A stretch of 26,402 nucleotides of DNA from Candidatus Heimdallarchaeota archaeon (GCA_015522385.1 WAMJ01000282.1:1-26402), one strand, 5' to 3'. Shown: positions 17,231 through 25,610, numbered from the stretch's first letter. The notes: generated from the letters alone by a model not told the origin. Numbers and translations are program-made.

Positions 17231-17238
17231 TTTTAATG
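17231..17238 (+). promoter_or_regulatory. TATA-like box of the PIG-L gene
   Basis: TTTTAATG is centred about 24 bases before the GTG at 17258; it supports that GTG as a leaderless start. Confidence 0.35.
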
Positions 17239-17257
17239 TCCTGTATCAAGTAAAAGT

Positions 17258-17950
17258 GTGGAAGACTCCGAACCGAAGACAATTATTGCTATTTTCAGCC
17301 ATCCCGATGACGAACTTGGTTGTGTGGGAACACTCGCTAATCACGTACAAAGGGGTGATCAAGTGATCCTTGCGTGGACCACACATGGGGAGTTGACGAC
17401 TCTCCTTCCAGATATGGGCGAAGAGGAGATACGGAGGATTCGGCAACAGCACGGCGAGGAAATTCGTAAGATCATTGGTGCTGCATCAATCAAATTCTTC
17501 AACATGGGAGATAACCTTGTGGAGATGAACCAGAAGAATAGGCTGGATATTGCCAAGTTCTATGCAGAGACGAAGCCCAACGCGATCATTACATGGGGTG
17601 AGAATAACAGCCATAGTGATCACAGAAACACGGGAGACCTCGCGCTCCTTGCTATTCAGACCGCGAGAATCGAGAAGGCTATTGGGATGGAACCGCATAG
17701 GAAAAATGTGAAATTTCTACGGTACTGGGAGAAGCAGTCACAGTTTCCAGTGAAGCATATAGATGTCACTGATGTCATGGATACCGTGCTTGAGTGTGGG
17801 AATTACTACGGTGAGATCTACAACTGGAAGTCCGTCGAAAAGTGGATGCGGAACTCTCGAATAGCTAAAGGGATGGAATCTGGTGTGGAATTCGCTGAGA
17901 AGTTTAATGTCAGGTTTGAGTTTGCCAAACCATCTAAATATATCGTCTGA
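17258..17950 (+). CDS. PIG-L/LmbE-family N-acetylglucosamine-type deacetylase
   Basis: This is a predicted zinc-dependent deacetylase of sugar or glycoconjugate N-acetyl groups, related to MshB, BshB and PIG-L. The family signature HPDDE is at 15-19, giving metal ligands H15 and D18 and catalytic D17. The second motif HSDH is at 119-122, supplying the third ligand, H122. Length (230 aa) is normal and there is no signal peptide, so it is cytosolic. The substrate cannot be read from sequence: GlcNAc-lipid precursors, thiol-sugar precursors or chitobiose are options in archaea. The start is GTG 17258. Its 3' end overlaps the convergent BtuF-like gene by 17 bases. Confidence 0.9.
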   Translation: MEDSEPKTIIAIFSHPDDELGCVGTLANHVQRGDQVILAWTTHGELTTLLPDMGEEEIRRIRQQHGEEIRKIIGAASIKFFNMGDNLVEMNQKNRLDIAKFYAETKPNAIITWGENNSHSDHRNTGDLALLAIQTARIEKAIGMEPHRKNVKFLRYWEKQSQFPVKHIDVTDVMDTVLECGNYYGEIYNWKSVEKWMRNSRIAKGMESGVEFAEKFNVRFEFAKPSKYIV

Positions 17951-18689
17951 ATGTCTTCCTGAGTATCTTATCAGCCTCAACAGCAAGGGTTCCATACCAA
18001 CTCAGATATCTCCCATCCACGTACACATAATCTGCCGATGACAATGCTGGAAAGGTTCTCATGAATTTCTCGTGTTGTTCCGTGAACTCTAAAGGCTCGC
18101 TTGGTAGGATAACTATGTCTACTTCCTCCAATTTCTCTAAATCAACAATAGGATATCTCTGGTCGTATTCGGCAGTGACATTCTTGAAACCCAGTGATCT
18201 CAGGACTGAATTGATGTATGTGTCTTTGTTGATAGACATGTAGGGATCGTCCCATATTGGGCAGAATACTTTGTAGTTCAATTGTTCTCTTTCTTTGAGT
18301 CCCTTAAGTTCAACCATAATGTTTGAGACTTTATCATCTCGGGATATTCCTAGGAGGTTTACGAGGTCTCGAATTAGGCTGTAATTATCGGTAATCTTTC
18401 TAGGATAAGAGACAAAGGTCGTAAACCTACCTACAAGATCTTCGACGAACTTCTTCTCATTCTCCTCTTTGTTGGCAAGCACTAAGTCGGGATCCAGATC
18501 AACAATTCTGTCCATTCTCGGGTTCTTGGTACCTCCGACAATCACGACCTTATCTCCATCTGGCTTAGGACAGAATGCGGTGATACCGACAATATACTTC
18601 CCCACTCCCAGATCAATAAGTGACTGGGTTATTGATGGGACAAGTGACACAATACGCTTGTACCCACTTGGCTCAAATGACTGACCCAT
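17934..18689 (-). CDS. BtuF-like (helical-backbone metal receptor) binding protein lacking a signal peptide
   Basis: The fold is that of vitamin B12/iron-siderophore ABC binding proteins: RIVSLVPSITQSLIDLGVG at the N-terminus, VGGTKNPRMDRIVDLDPDLVL at about 51-71, a long central helix, and a second lobe with YINSVLRSLGF, EKLEEVDIVILPSEP and a final ALSSADYVYVDG strand. Such proteins normally capture cobalamin outside the cell for BtuCD. This one begins MGQSFEPSGYKRIV with no signal peptide or lipobox, and no permease or ATPase gene is nearby, so it may act inside the cell as a corrinoid or heme-like ligand binder, or work with a distant transporter. Fold assignment is confident; ligand and location are inferred. 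It follows the 225-aa gene by 21 bases. Confidence 0.85.
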   Translation of the reverse strand: MGQSFEPSGYKRIVSLVPSITQSLIDLGVGKYIVGITAFCPKPDGDKVVIVGGTKNPRMDRIVDLDPDLVLANKEENEKKFVEDLVGRFTTFVSYPRKITDNYSLIRDLVNLLGISRDDKVSNIMVELKGLKEREQLNYKVFCPIWDDPYMSINKDTYINSVLRSLGFKNVTAEYDQRYPIVDLEKLEEVDIVILPSEPLEFTEQHEKFMRTFPALSSADYVYVDGRYLSWYGTLAVEADKILRKTFRRYI

Positions 18690-18710
18690 CTCGTCATTTA
18701 TAATAACTCC

Positions 18711-19388
18711 TCACCTCTTACGGGAGTAGTTTCTTTCCCTGAACCACCTTAGTACGCCCTGTACCTCGTTGTAATGGGTCTGGAGGAGAAGTTTGAAGTT
18801 TGAAAGTTCGTGTGCTATCGAGTTGAAATTGGTACGTTCTTTGAGGTAACTGGGCCAGTTCTCGATCTCATAAGTCTCAAGGTTGTCGCTTGAGAGAGGG
18901 ATGAAGCTCACGTTAAACCCATTCTCGATCATACCCTTCAGGAGGTACGTCCCTCCTTCTTCCAGCTCTATTGAAGGGGCGTAGAGGTTTCTTAATGCAT
19001 CATCGATGGAACAGGATAGGATAAATGACTCGGCCTTGTGAAACTCTGTAGTCTTCTTCTCTAATGTCGTCTCGATCTCGACCGATAGGTCATAGGTAGT
19101 AAAGATTATCCCCTTGGAGGAATAGTCCATGTTCCTGGTAACTTTTACCGAGATATCCATGGGGATGGAGCCATCTAGAGTGAAGATTAAGATCTCTGCT
19201 GATGAGTCATTGTACTCAATCGAGTCGATCTGGACGAAACCAGTCCATTCAATTTCACTCATTTCTCGGATTAGGTAATTGACGATGTTGATAGCGTAGT
19301 CCTTAGGGAGATCCAGTTCTATACCAAGATTCCCGAAAATCTTCTCTATGATTTGATCTATACGACTAGCCACTAAATCTTCCTCCAA
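18711..19388 (-). CDS. Soluble protein of unknown function (225 aa), upstream of BtuF-like gene
   Basis: I do not recognise this protein. It is acidic, with a helical N-terminus (DQIIEKIFGNLG, INIVNYLIREMSEIEW). A run of beta strands follows (about 50-110), with alternating hydrophobic pattern and ISVKVTRNM. The C-terminus is helical and basic (VLRWFRERNYSRKR). There is no signal peptide, membrane span or Cys motif. TTG at 19388 is used because a good TATA box lies 23-24 bases upstream and no ATG occurs nearby. The 21-base gap to the BtuF-like gene suggests co-transcription, so a link with that protein is possible but unproven. Confidence 0.68.
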   Translation of the reverse strand: MEEDLVASRIDQIIEKIFGNLGIELDLPKDYAINIVNYLIREMSEIEWTGFVQIDSIEYNDSSAEILIFTLDGSIPMDISVKVTRNMDYSSKGIIFTTYDLSVEIETTLEKKTTEFHKAESFILSCSIDDALRNLYAPSIELEEGGTYLLKGMIENGFNVSFIPLSSDNLETYEIENWPSYLKERTNFNSIAHELSNFKLLLQTHYNEVQGVLRWFRERNYSRKR

Positions 19389-19407
19389 CCTATTTCTTCC
19401 TTAATTT

Positions 19408-19415
19408 TATTTATA
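19408..19415 (-). promoter_or_regulatory. TATA box of the 225-aa gene
   Basis: The minus strand reads TATAAATA, a close match to the archaeal consensus; transcription is expected at about 19385-19388, at the TTG start. Confidence 0.5.
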
Positions 19416-19481
19416 CCATTAGATACGGAATCTTTTGTAGCTTACAGAATACTGTCAGAAGTATTTTCTTGGCTGAACAGC

Positions 19482-19489
19482 TTTATATC
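19482..19489 (+). promoter_or_regulatory. TATA box of the luciferase-like oxidoreductase gene
   Basis: TTTATATC is centred about 25 bases before ATG 19510, consistent with a leaderless mRNA. It shares a divergent 121-base region with the 225-aa gene. Confidence 0.5.
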
Positions 19490-19509
19490 AGACACCACAA
19501 TTAGAACCT

Positions 19510-20487
19510 ATGAAAATAGGTGTTACCCTAGGAGCTGACTACATCCCGTATCCCGATCTCTTCCGGATCACCAAGCAGGCAGAAACATTGGGTTACGACC
19601 AGATCTCAGTCCCTGAGATATGGGGTCATGATCAGGTGAGCACGATCACTCGGATGCTCGCAGTCACGGAAAAGATACAGGTCTCCACTGGAATCATGAA
19701 CATGTTCAGTAGAACCCCTGCTTTGGTGGCCATGACCGCGGCTTCACTCTCCGAAATGTCGGCCGGACGCTTTACTCTTGGTCTGGGTCTAAGCGGACCT
19801 CGGGTAGTTCGAGGATTTCATGGAAGGGAATTTAGCAAACCACTTCGACACACACGCGAATTCGTAAAGGTGGTTCGTGATCTCCTGGCCTTCAGACGAG
19901 CAGAGCTTGATTCTGAGCTCCTAGGACACATCCATGGTTTCAGGTTGAGTTTTAAACCCAAATATGAAGTTCCAATTCATATCGCTGCCTTGGGTCCTAA
20001 GAACATGAAACTCACCGCGGAGATTGCAGATGGATGGATACCTGTATTTATGAGCAAGGACGGGCTAGCCAAGAATATTGAGAAAATGAGAGACCATTCT
20101 CCCAATAATCTTGAGAACTTCGAGGTCACACCATTCATTCTTTGCGCCATAGGTGATGACGATAAGGTGAAGGATTTACTCAGGGGTCATTTGGGTTACT
20201 ATTTCGGAGGAATGGGTACTTTCTACAACGAGATGTTAAGGAGAATGGGTTTTGAGACGGAAGCTGAAAACATTATGCAGAAGTTCCAGTCGGGAGACGT
20301 GAAAGGAGCGTATGCAGAAATAACGGATGAGATACTGCATAGTACCTGTGTCTTTGGTGAGCCCTCGGAGATGAGGGATAGGATGGAGGAGTACTACAAG
20401 ATCGGAGTGACAGTACCGATGGTGTCCGTACCATTCAGATCACCCCCCGCCTTGGTGTCGGAGACACTTAAAGTATTTTCCAAGTAA
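19510..20487 (+). CDS. Luciferase-like (LLM class), probably F420-dependent oxidoreductase
   Basis: This TIM-barrel oxidoreductase of the bacterial-luciferase superfamily is 325 aa long. Features typical of the F420-dependent branch (Mer-like and related enzymes) are the start MKIGVTLGADY, QAETLGYDQISVPEIWGHD (about 28-46), LAVTEKIQVSTGIMN (50-64), the ALVAMTAASLSEMSAGRFTL stretch (71-90) with GLGLSGP, and the PIHIAALGPKNMKL segment with ADGWIP. The substrate is not evident; methylene-tetrahydromethanopterin reductase itself cannot be claimed, as no linked C1 genes are visible. The next gene, a transporter, starts 28 bases after the stop, so they are probably co-transcribed, perhaps linking export or uptake of a metabolite to its reduction or oxidation. 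Confidence 0.92.
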   Translation: MKIGVTLGADYIPYPDLFRITKQAETLGYDQISVPEIWGHDQVSTITRMLAVTEKIQVSTGIMNMFSRTPALVAMTAASLSEMSAGRFTLGLGLSGPRVVRGFHGREFSKPLRHTREFVKVVRDLLAFRRAELDSELLGHIHGFRLSFKPKYEVPIHIAALGPKNMKLTAEIADGWIPVFMSKDGLAKNIEKMRDHSPNNLENFEVTPFILCAIGDDDKVKDLLRGHLGYYFGGMGTFYNEMLRRMGFETEAENIMQKFQSGDVKGAYAEITDEILHSTCVFGEPSEMRDRMEEYYKIGVTVPMVSVPFRSPPALVSETLKVFSK

Positions 20488-20515
20488 AGCTTGGTGGTAA
20501 GCCAATCTATTACAA

Positions 20516-21460
20516 TTGAGGTTATTGACAACATTTGTGGAGTCCACACTGCTAGAAATCCTCCTCGATATTTTCACTCGTACTGGAAAGATATACCTCG
20601 GTGTACTTGTAGGATACCTGTTCATTGTCTCACCCTTGAGGAAGTACAAGAAAGGATTTGTTGACGTAACCATGAACGTCCTGACGCCGATCCTCATTTT
20701 TGTCTCGATCCTACAGGTTGAGGGTAGTAGTGAGGCGATTTTTCCAGTCCTTGCATCTATTTTCGTCACCATGATGGGGGTATTTCTTCCCAAAATAATG
20801 GCCCGTGGAAGGTCTGTGAAACCCGCTGAACTCTGTACTGCGGCTTTCCCCAATGCCCTAAATTTCCCCTTCCCCCTCATTTTTGCACTCTCACCGAGTT
20901 CGCTTGGTGCGGCAGGAATCTTTCTCGTCGTCCAGATCATCCTGAGAAACACAATAGGGCTCTGGATCTCTGGTGTTGAGTTTACACATTCCAACCTACG
21001 TGATATCGCTAAGTTCCCCCCAATCTGGTCAGTGGCTCTTGGTATTATTGCTCGGATATCGATGGGGAAACAGATCCGGGTAAACCTATCCACTGCTAAT
21101 AACACTATCGTGTACTGGCTGGTTGAGATAGGCATATTCGCGACACTCATGACACTTGGATTCGGGATTCATAGACCTAATATTGATCATCTAATTCCAT
21201 ATATCAGAGTAGGGCTAACCCGGTTCGTCATCACCCCTGTTCTATTCTTCGCTCTACTTCTACCATTCAGGATCTCAGCTGTAGTCATGGTTGCGATGAT
21301 AGTTCAGGTAATGGCTCCTCCAGCAGTGTACAACGGGATCTATGCTGAAAAGTTTGATCTGGACACAAATCTCACGAGTAACACAATTGTCCTTCTGACT
21401 CTTTTTGCACTCATCCTTGTACCTGTCGAGTTCTTTCTCATCGACTTCTACTTTCTCTGA
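20516..21460 (+). CDS. AEC (auxin efflux carrier)-family membrane transporter
   Basis: Ten or so hydrophobic segments fill 314 residues in the two-part layout of AEC permeases. The first half carries the family's FPNALNFPFPLIFAL segment after the third or fourth span. The second half carries VMAPPAVYNGIYAEKFDLD, followed by a last long span ending VPVEFFLIDFYFL, matching the conserved P-x-A and acidic end of the family. AEC members export or take up small organic acids or amino-acid derivatives; the substrate here is unknown. The start is uncertain: TTG 20516 is the longest, and GTG 20537 in the same frame is possible. It follows the luciferase-like gene by 28 bases, so an operon is likely. 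Confidence 0.88.
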   Translation: MRLLTTFVESTLLEILLDIFTRTGKIYLGVLVGYLFIVSPLRKYKKGFVDVTMNVLTPILIFVSILQVEGSSEAIFPVLASIFVTMMGVFLPKIMARGRSVKPAELCTAAFPNALNFPFPLIFALSPSSLGAAGIFLVVQIILRNTIGLWISGVEFTHSNLRDIAKFPPIWSVALGIIARISMGKQIRVNLSTANNTIVYWLVEIGIFATLMTLGFGIHRPNIDHLIPYIRVGLTRFVITPVLFFALLLPFRISAVVMVAMIVQVMAPPAVYNGIYAEKFDLDTNLTSNTIVLLTLFALILVPVEFFLIDFYFL

Positions 21461-21489
21461 CCTTCACTTAAAAGGACCTCTGTTTGACC

Positions 21490-21495
21490 TTATAT
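21490..21495 (+). promoter_or_regulatory. Orphan TATA box before two hairpins
   Basis: TTATAT is centred about 26-27 bases before 21519, the first base of the first hairpin. No gene over 60 codons starts downstream on this strand. Confidence 0.35.
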
Positions 21496-21518
21496 CTTGA
21501 GGGTTCTATATTGTTAAT

Positions 21519-21575
21519 GGAAATAGATTTTCTATTTCCCCGACCACCTATGAAGGGATGTGCACTGCGCATCCC
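21519..21575 (+). ncRNA. Two consecutive hairpins: candidate small RNA or bidirectional 3'-end element
   Basis: Hairpin 1 (21519-21539) pairs GGAAATAGA with TCTATTTCC around TTT, a perfect 9-bp stem. Hairpin 2 (21555-21575) pairs GGGATGTGC with GCGCATCCC around ACT, a 9-bp stem with one G-T pair. Fifteen bases separate them. They fill the gap between two convergent genes, and hairpin 2 abuts the stop codon of the 314-aa gene. An upstream TATA box at the right distance suggests a small RNA beginning at hairpin 1. Alternatives are mRNA 3'-end protection or termination on either strand; no T run follows either stem. A 48-codon open frame from ATG 21517 also spans this region. Confidence 0.4.
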
Positions 21576-22520
21576 TCACCTTACCAACACCTTGTCAGGA
21601 AACAGCTCCCGTATGACAAGTGAAATTTTTTCCACGATGTCCACACATTTTTCGATATCGTAGTATTCAGGCACTAAGAGATAGATACCCGAGAAATCGG
21701 TGATTGAGTGGAAATAGATAGTTCTTCCCTCTAAGTTGAATGAAACGTGCTTGTCCATCTCTTGGAAGAGCCTAATGAACTTCTCTGCATTCTCTAGGTA
21801 GATCTTAATGATTTGTTCCTCTTGATCTGTTGATATGTCACCGACACTTGAGAGCTGAAGGTCACCATCAGCGCCAACTGAGTATATCCCCAAACCAGAG
21901 ATCTCTGTTATCTCTCTCTGCAATTCATAGAGTATGTATTCTACATTTACTGAATCCTTGAACTCCTCAATTGTGATTTCCTTGAGCTCTTGGTATTCAT
22001 ATGTAGACAATACTCCTTCTAGCTCTTCAACATGACTATTCAGATCACTAGATTCAAATAGGCAATAGCTTATATTTCCTACTTCCCCAATTGAGAGAAA
22101 GAGTACTGCAATTATGGCAGCTGTTATTTCGATCTCTGTGCTGGGTTTTGATATTGTTGAAAGTCCTCTGTATATCGAGTAGATGATGTTAAAGACAAAT
22201 TCAATGCTTTCTCGAATTTCGTGTTTCTCAAAATGTGTGTCAAACAAAAATGCAATTGTGTAGTCTTGAAAATTGGTATATACTACATTCAGATCTTGAA
22301 ATTCAATCTGCCGGATTTTATTGTATCCTTGTTCTCCCCCGAATAGATTAACTGTATGGAGAATACTCACGAGACCTTGGATATTAATGTCAATTGCTAG
22401 GGCTTTTAAATCATCTTGGAGCAGAAGATTATCATCTCTAATAAGTAGTATGGAGTTACAGTCCTCAATTATACCCAGTAACTTGTTTTTCCCTTTGTCT
22501 ATAACATCACGAATAAGCAT
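21576..22520 (-). CDS. Unknown protein with two possible Roadblock-like modules (314 aa)
   Basis: This soluble acidic protein has no signal peptide. Two stretches share a similar pattern of strands and helices: residues about 15-115 (NSILLIRDDNLLL ... NVVYTNFQDYTIAFLFD ... EIRESIEFVFNIIYSIY) and about 205-310 (ISGLGIYSVGADGDLQL ... GRTIYFHSITDFSGIYLLVP ... CVDIVEKISLVIRELF). Each has a strand, a long helix, three strands, then a final helix, which is how Roadblock/LC7 or longin folds look at sequence level. Those folds often serve small GTPases and are expanded in Asgard archaea. No GTPase gene lies in the window. The fold is inferred by eye and is not secure. A TATA box sits 25 bases before ATG 22520. 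Confidence 0.72.
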   Translation of the reverse strand: MLIRDVIDKGKNKLLGIIEDCNSILLIRDDNLLLQDDLKALAIDINIQGLVSILHTVNLFGGEQGYNKIRQIEFQDLNVVYTNFQDYTIAFLFDTHFEKHEIRESIEFVFNIIYSIYRGLSTISKPSTEIEITAAIIAVLFLSIGEVGNISYCLFESSDLNSHVEELEGVLSTYEYQELKEITIEEFKDSVNVEYILYELQREITEISGLGIYSVGADGDLQLSSVGDISTDQEEQIIKIYLENAEKFIRLFQEMDKHVSFNLEGRTIYFHSITDFSGIYLLVPEYYDIEKCVDIVEKISLVIRELFPDKVLVR

Positions 22521-22540
22521 TACATTATTCTTTGTTCTAT

Positions 22541-22549
22541 TGTTAAAAA
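22541..22549 (-). promoter_or_regulatory. TATA-like box of the 314-aa gene
   Basis: The minus strand reads TTTTTAACA, centred about 25-27 bases before ATG 22520. The protease stop is only 16 bases upstream of the box. Confidence 0.35.
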
Positions 22550-22565
22550 GTGTTATTTAGAAAAT

Positions 22566-25500
22566 TTAGGATTTGATCTTCCGCCTGAAAATAATCACTA
22601 TACCGAATATTCCAGTGAGTGATGCCACTATTGCAAATGGAGCTCCAGTCTCGGTTGATTCAGTAGTCACACTAGTGGTCGTATTAGTAGGCTCGGAGGT
22701 CACAGGACCTGTTCCTATCCAGAACCACCAGTCATAGACCGTGGTGTGGCCTTGGTTGTCTGTAGCTTCGACAGTAAGAATGTGTGGACCCTCACCGGTT
22801 AGAGTTTCCAATGGGAGAGAGACTTTCAACTCTGTCCCAAAGAAGAATGTCCGGAAGACAGTCGGGTCTACGACCTCACCGTTGTACTTGACGACTATGT
22901 CGTTGAATTTTACCTTGTAGAGTGTGTCCACAACTTGGAACCTGACAAAGCCAATTGTCTCATCCTCGCCAAAGACGGTGTTGTTCTCAAGGTCAGGGGT
23001 GATAGACGGTCCTTCGAGATCAAGAACAATATCCTTCCTGTAGTATTCCTCTCCGTTATAGATCTGGATCGCATGAATACCATCTTGGTTGGCTTGGTAG
23101 TCGATTGAGTAGGTGCCATCGCCGTTGTCGGTGACATCTATCTGTTTTCCATCGATGTTCTCATTTCCAACTCTCATAGCTGTTGGGGCTGTTGGTGATT
23201 TGACGGTTGTTTTTAGCCGACCGTCCACAAGTGATTCCGAGACAACCTGCAACCTTTGTTTGGCAGTTAACCAGTTTATAGTATTGATTGAGAGTTGTTT
23301 GTCACCTGTTGCTTTATACTTGTTCAAACCACCGAAGTTATCCATCCAGAAGTTGGTACTAGTGACTATTACACGCCCTCCTCCTCTCTGATCATAGGCG
23401 ATCAAGTTAGATTTGCTATCGTCACCTGTAATAGCCGATAAGTACGCGTTCTTGGCCTCTGCCTTCGCGCGATCCATAAATAACCAGTTACCAGCTTGGG
23501 TAATGTCTGGAACACCTTTTGTCAAGGATGAGATGTTATTTGCGGGGAGGGTCTGAGTGGCAATGTTCCCAAGAGATGGATCCGTCGATGAGTTGATTCC
23601 CCAATTGCTGATCAATGCATTGATCTTATCAGGATCAACTCCACTTTGAATCCCGGAGTTACTGTCTGTGAAAGGCCCGTTGAAGTCTATCAAAACCGAT
23701 CCTCCGTTGTCTACATAATCGAGTATGGCGGTCATTTCACTTGCAGTTAGATCTTCTCCCTCAAAGAAGGCTTTGTTGAATGGATCTGGCATCCAAAGGA
23801 CGTCGTAGTCATTCAGCAGAGTAGAAGTGATCTCTGTATGTACTTCCTCAACCCAGTACCCCTGAGATATCATGTGACTGACCATTACTCCGGTGTTCGA
23901 ACCCGTGAGTGTATCTGAACCTGAATTATCCCAATCAGTATGCCTCAAATCCATTGCTACCTTACCCTTAGCTTCACCAATGATATTAACGGATATGGTC
24001 ACATTCGATACCAAGTCTCCGAGAGTTGCAGTGAGAACTCCCGAGTAAGACCTTGCCTCCATACCATTAGTGTCAATTGCCAGTGGAACAGCTTTTGAGT
24101 ATCCGCTGTCCCATGTCGAATTTACTAATGAGAGGTACGGGGCGAGTTCACCACTGAGCGTGAAGGTGACATCAGTGATGTTGGATGTGATAATTGTTAT
24201 TCCCTCAAGGGTTGTGGTGATTCCAGAGAGAGTCTTGAAACCGAATATACCCGTGTTTTTAGGAGTTAGAACGAGTGCGTTAGCAAAACCATTGTTTGCT
24301 GAGTTTTGGAGTAGGTATTGGTAACTGTTGTAAATATTGACCATTCCTGCTCCTTTCGTGTAGTCTCCATTCTTACCGTCTCCTTGGAAAGCTCCCTGGA
24401 TTACAGATGCCTTCAAAGAACCGATGTTGTAAGAGATATTGTTATCTTTAAGAGCAGAAATCATAGTTGCAATCGCTCCTGCTGTTAATGGAGACGAGAA
24501 TGATGTCCCAGAAACACGCTCGTACACATCTCCCTTACCGGTTGTGTAGACACTAACACCTGGTGCAACGACATCTGGTTTCATTCCGGGTATTACACCA
24601 GGACCTCGTGATGAGAAGGATGCAATATCATTCCTTGTATTCCTTTGAGTCGCACCCACTGCAAGAACGGTAACAGCACAGGCAGGACATCCTAGAGTAC
24701 CCGCATTTGGCCCCTCATTTCCTGCAGAGGCTACTAATAAGATGTTTGATTCCTCAAGTCTCTGAGTTAAGATATCTACTCCGTACCAATATGGGCCACC
24801 ACCTGAGAAGTTCACGATCTCTATAGAGTCATTGAGGTTTGCCATATACTCGAATGCTGCGAAGTAGTTTACCGCATTTGGCCCTAATGCAAAAGCAGGA
24901 CCGTCTGGGGTTTCAATAGTCTTAAAACCCGCCATATAGAATGTGGAATTCGGTGCATTCCCTACAGCTAGGGGATCGACATCCCCAGTACCCGCAATTG
25001 TACCGGCAACCCAAATTCCATGTTGGGGATTCCTTGTACCATCTGATCCTTCATCAAACCAAGTGAGGTTCTCCAATCTACCAACGAGACCATTGTGGTC
25101 CTCGAATCCATCGTCAACAATACCAACCTTAACTCCCTGTCCTGAGTAGCCGAGATCCCACAGCTTATCTACAGACATTATTGGGGCATCTTCTAGAGAC
25201 TCAAGTCCAACACCCTTCGGACCTCCAATTAAAACTGGATTTTCACTGTACAGAGCAGGGATCTCACTGGTCAATGAGATCGGACCATAGACTGCTATGT
25301 TCTCCGCTTCTCGGATTGATGTCTCAATCAGAACGACCCTTAGTGCAGGAAATCCCCTGATAACACCATCGAGCTTCATAAGCTCATTGTAGTCCTCACG
25401 GGTCTCTGGGAAGACCACGAAGGAATCTACTCTTCCCTTTGAGAAGTCGTAGTAATTCGGTATTAGATTCATTGGCTGGTCGTCAACAACAGGGTTGTAC

Positions 25501-25574
25501 CCCGCTGATAATTGACTGACCGACAGAATGAATAATAATCCGATTGTCAACGAATAAAAGAATTTTAGCTTCAT
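22566..25574 (-). CDS. Cell-surface subtilisin-like serine protease (S8) with C-terminal membrane anchor
   Basis: This is an exported protease. A signal peptide (MKLKFFYSLTIGLLFILSVS) and a propeptide-like region precede the S8 domain (about 140-400). Numbered from ATG 25574, the catalytic triad is D154 (GIVDDG), H185 (QHGIWVAG) and S358 (GTSFSSP), with oxyanion N286 (SAGNEG). The His motif is HGIWVAG instead of the usual HGTHVAG. A later domain contains NDYDVLWMPDPF and a glutamine-amidotransferase-like stretch with DYVDNGGSVLIDF. Ig-like beta domains follow, then a short Thr-rich linker, one membrane span and RRKIKS. It probably acts outside the cell, tethered to the membrane, in nutrient proteolysis or envelope turnover. 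ATG 25574 (1002 aa) is preferred over ATG 25586 because the TATA box predicts transcription from about 25579. Confidence 0.94.
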   Translation of the reverse strand: MKLKFFYSLTIGLLFILSVSQLSAGYNPVVDDQPMNLIPNYYDFSKGRVDSFVVFPETREDYNELMKLDGVIRGFPALRVVLIETSIREAENIAVYGPISLTSEIPALYSENPVLIGGPKGVGLESLEDAPIMSVDKLWDLGYSGQGVKVGIVDDGFEDHNGLVGRLENLTWFDEGSDGTRNPQHGIWVAGTIAGTGDVDPLAVGNAPNSTFYMAGFKTIETPDGPAFALGPNAVNYFAAFEYMANLNDSIEIVNFSGGGPYWYGVDILTQRLEESNILLVASAGNEGPNAGTLGCPACAVTVLAVGATQRNTRNDIASFSSRGPGVIPGMKPDVVAPGVSVYTTGKGDVYERVSGTSFSSPLTAGAIATMISALKDNNISYNIGSLKASVIQGAFQGDGKNGDYTKGAGMVNIYNSYQYLLQNSANNGFANALVLTPKNTGIFGFKTLSGITTTLEGITIITSNITDVTFTLSGELAPYLSLVNSTWDSGYSKAVPLAIDTNGMEARSYSGVLTATLGDLVSNVTISVNIIGEAKGKVAMDLRHTDWDNSGSDTLTGSNTGVMVSHMISQGYWVEEVHTEITSTLLNDYDVLWMPDPFNKAFFEGEDLTASEMTAILDYVDNGGSVLIDFNGPFTDSNSGIQSGVDPDKINALISNWGINSSTDPSLGNIATQTLPANNISSLTKGVPDITQAGNWLFMDRAKAEAKNAYLSAITGDDSKSNLIAYDQRGGGRVIVTSTNFWMDNFGGLNKYKATGDKQLSINTINWLTAKQRLQVVSESLVDGRLKTTVKSPTAPTAMRVGNENIDGKQIDVTDNGDGTYSIDYQANQDGIHAIQIYNGEEYYRKDIVLDLEGPSITPDLENNTVFGEDETIGFVRFQVVDTLYKVKFNDIVVKYNGEVVDPTVFRTFFFGTELKVSLPLETLTGEGPHILTVEATDNQGHTTVYDWWFWIGTGPVTSEPTNTTTSVTTESTETGAPFAIVASLTGIFGIVIIFRRKIKS

Positions 25575-25600
25575 CTGTTGACCCATGAATGGGTTGAGTC

Positions 25601-25610
25601 TTAATATAAT
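25601..25610 (-). promoter_or_regulatory. TATA box of the protease gene
   Basis: The minus strand reads ATTATATTAA, predicting transcription from about 25579, a five-base leader for ATG 25574. The rest of the 284-base gap to 25871 is AT-rich and I see no gene in it. Confidence 0.5.

Noticed and set aside
21517..21663. 48-codon open frame beginning at the predicted transcript start before the two hairpins
   Set aside because: It runs antisense into the 314-aa gene, its composition looks like a shadow frame, and the start lies inside strong hairpins; RNA or 3'-end function fits better.
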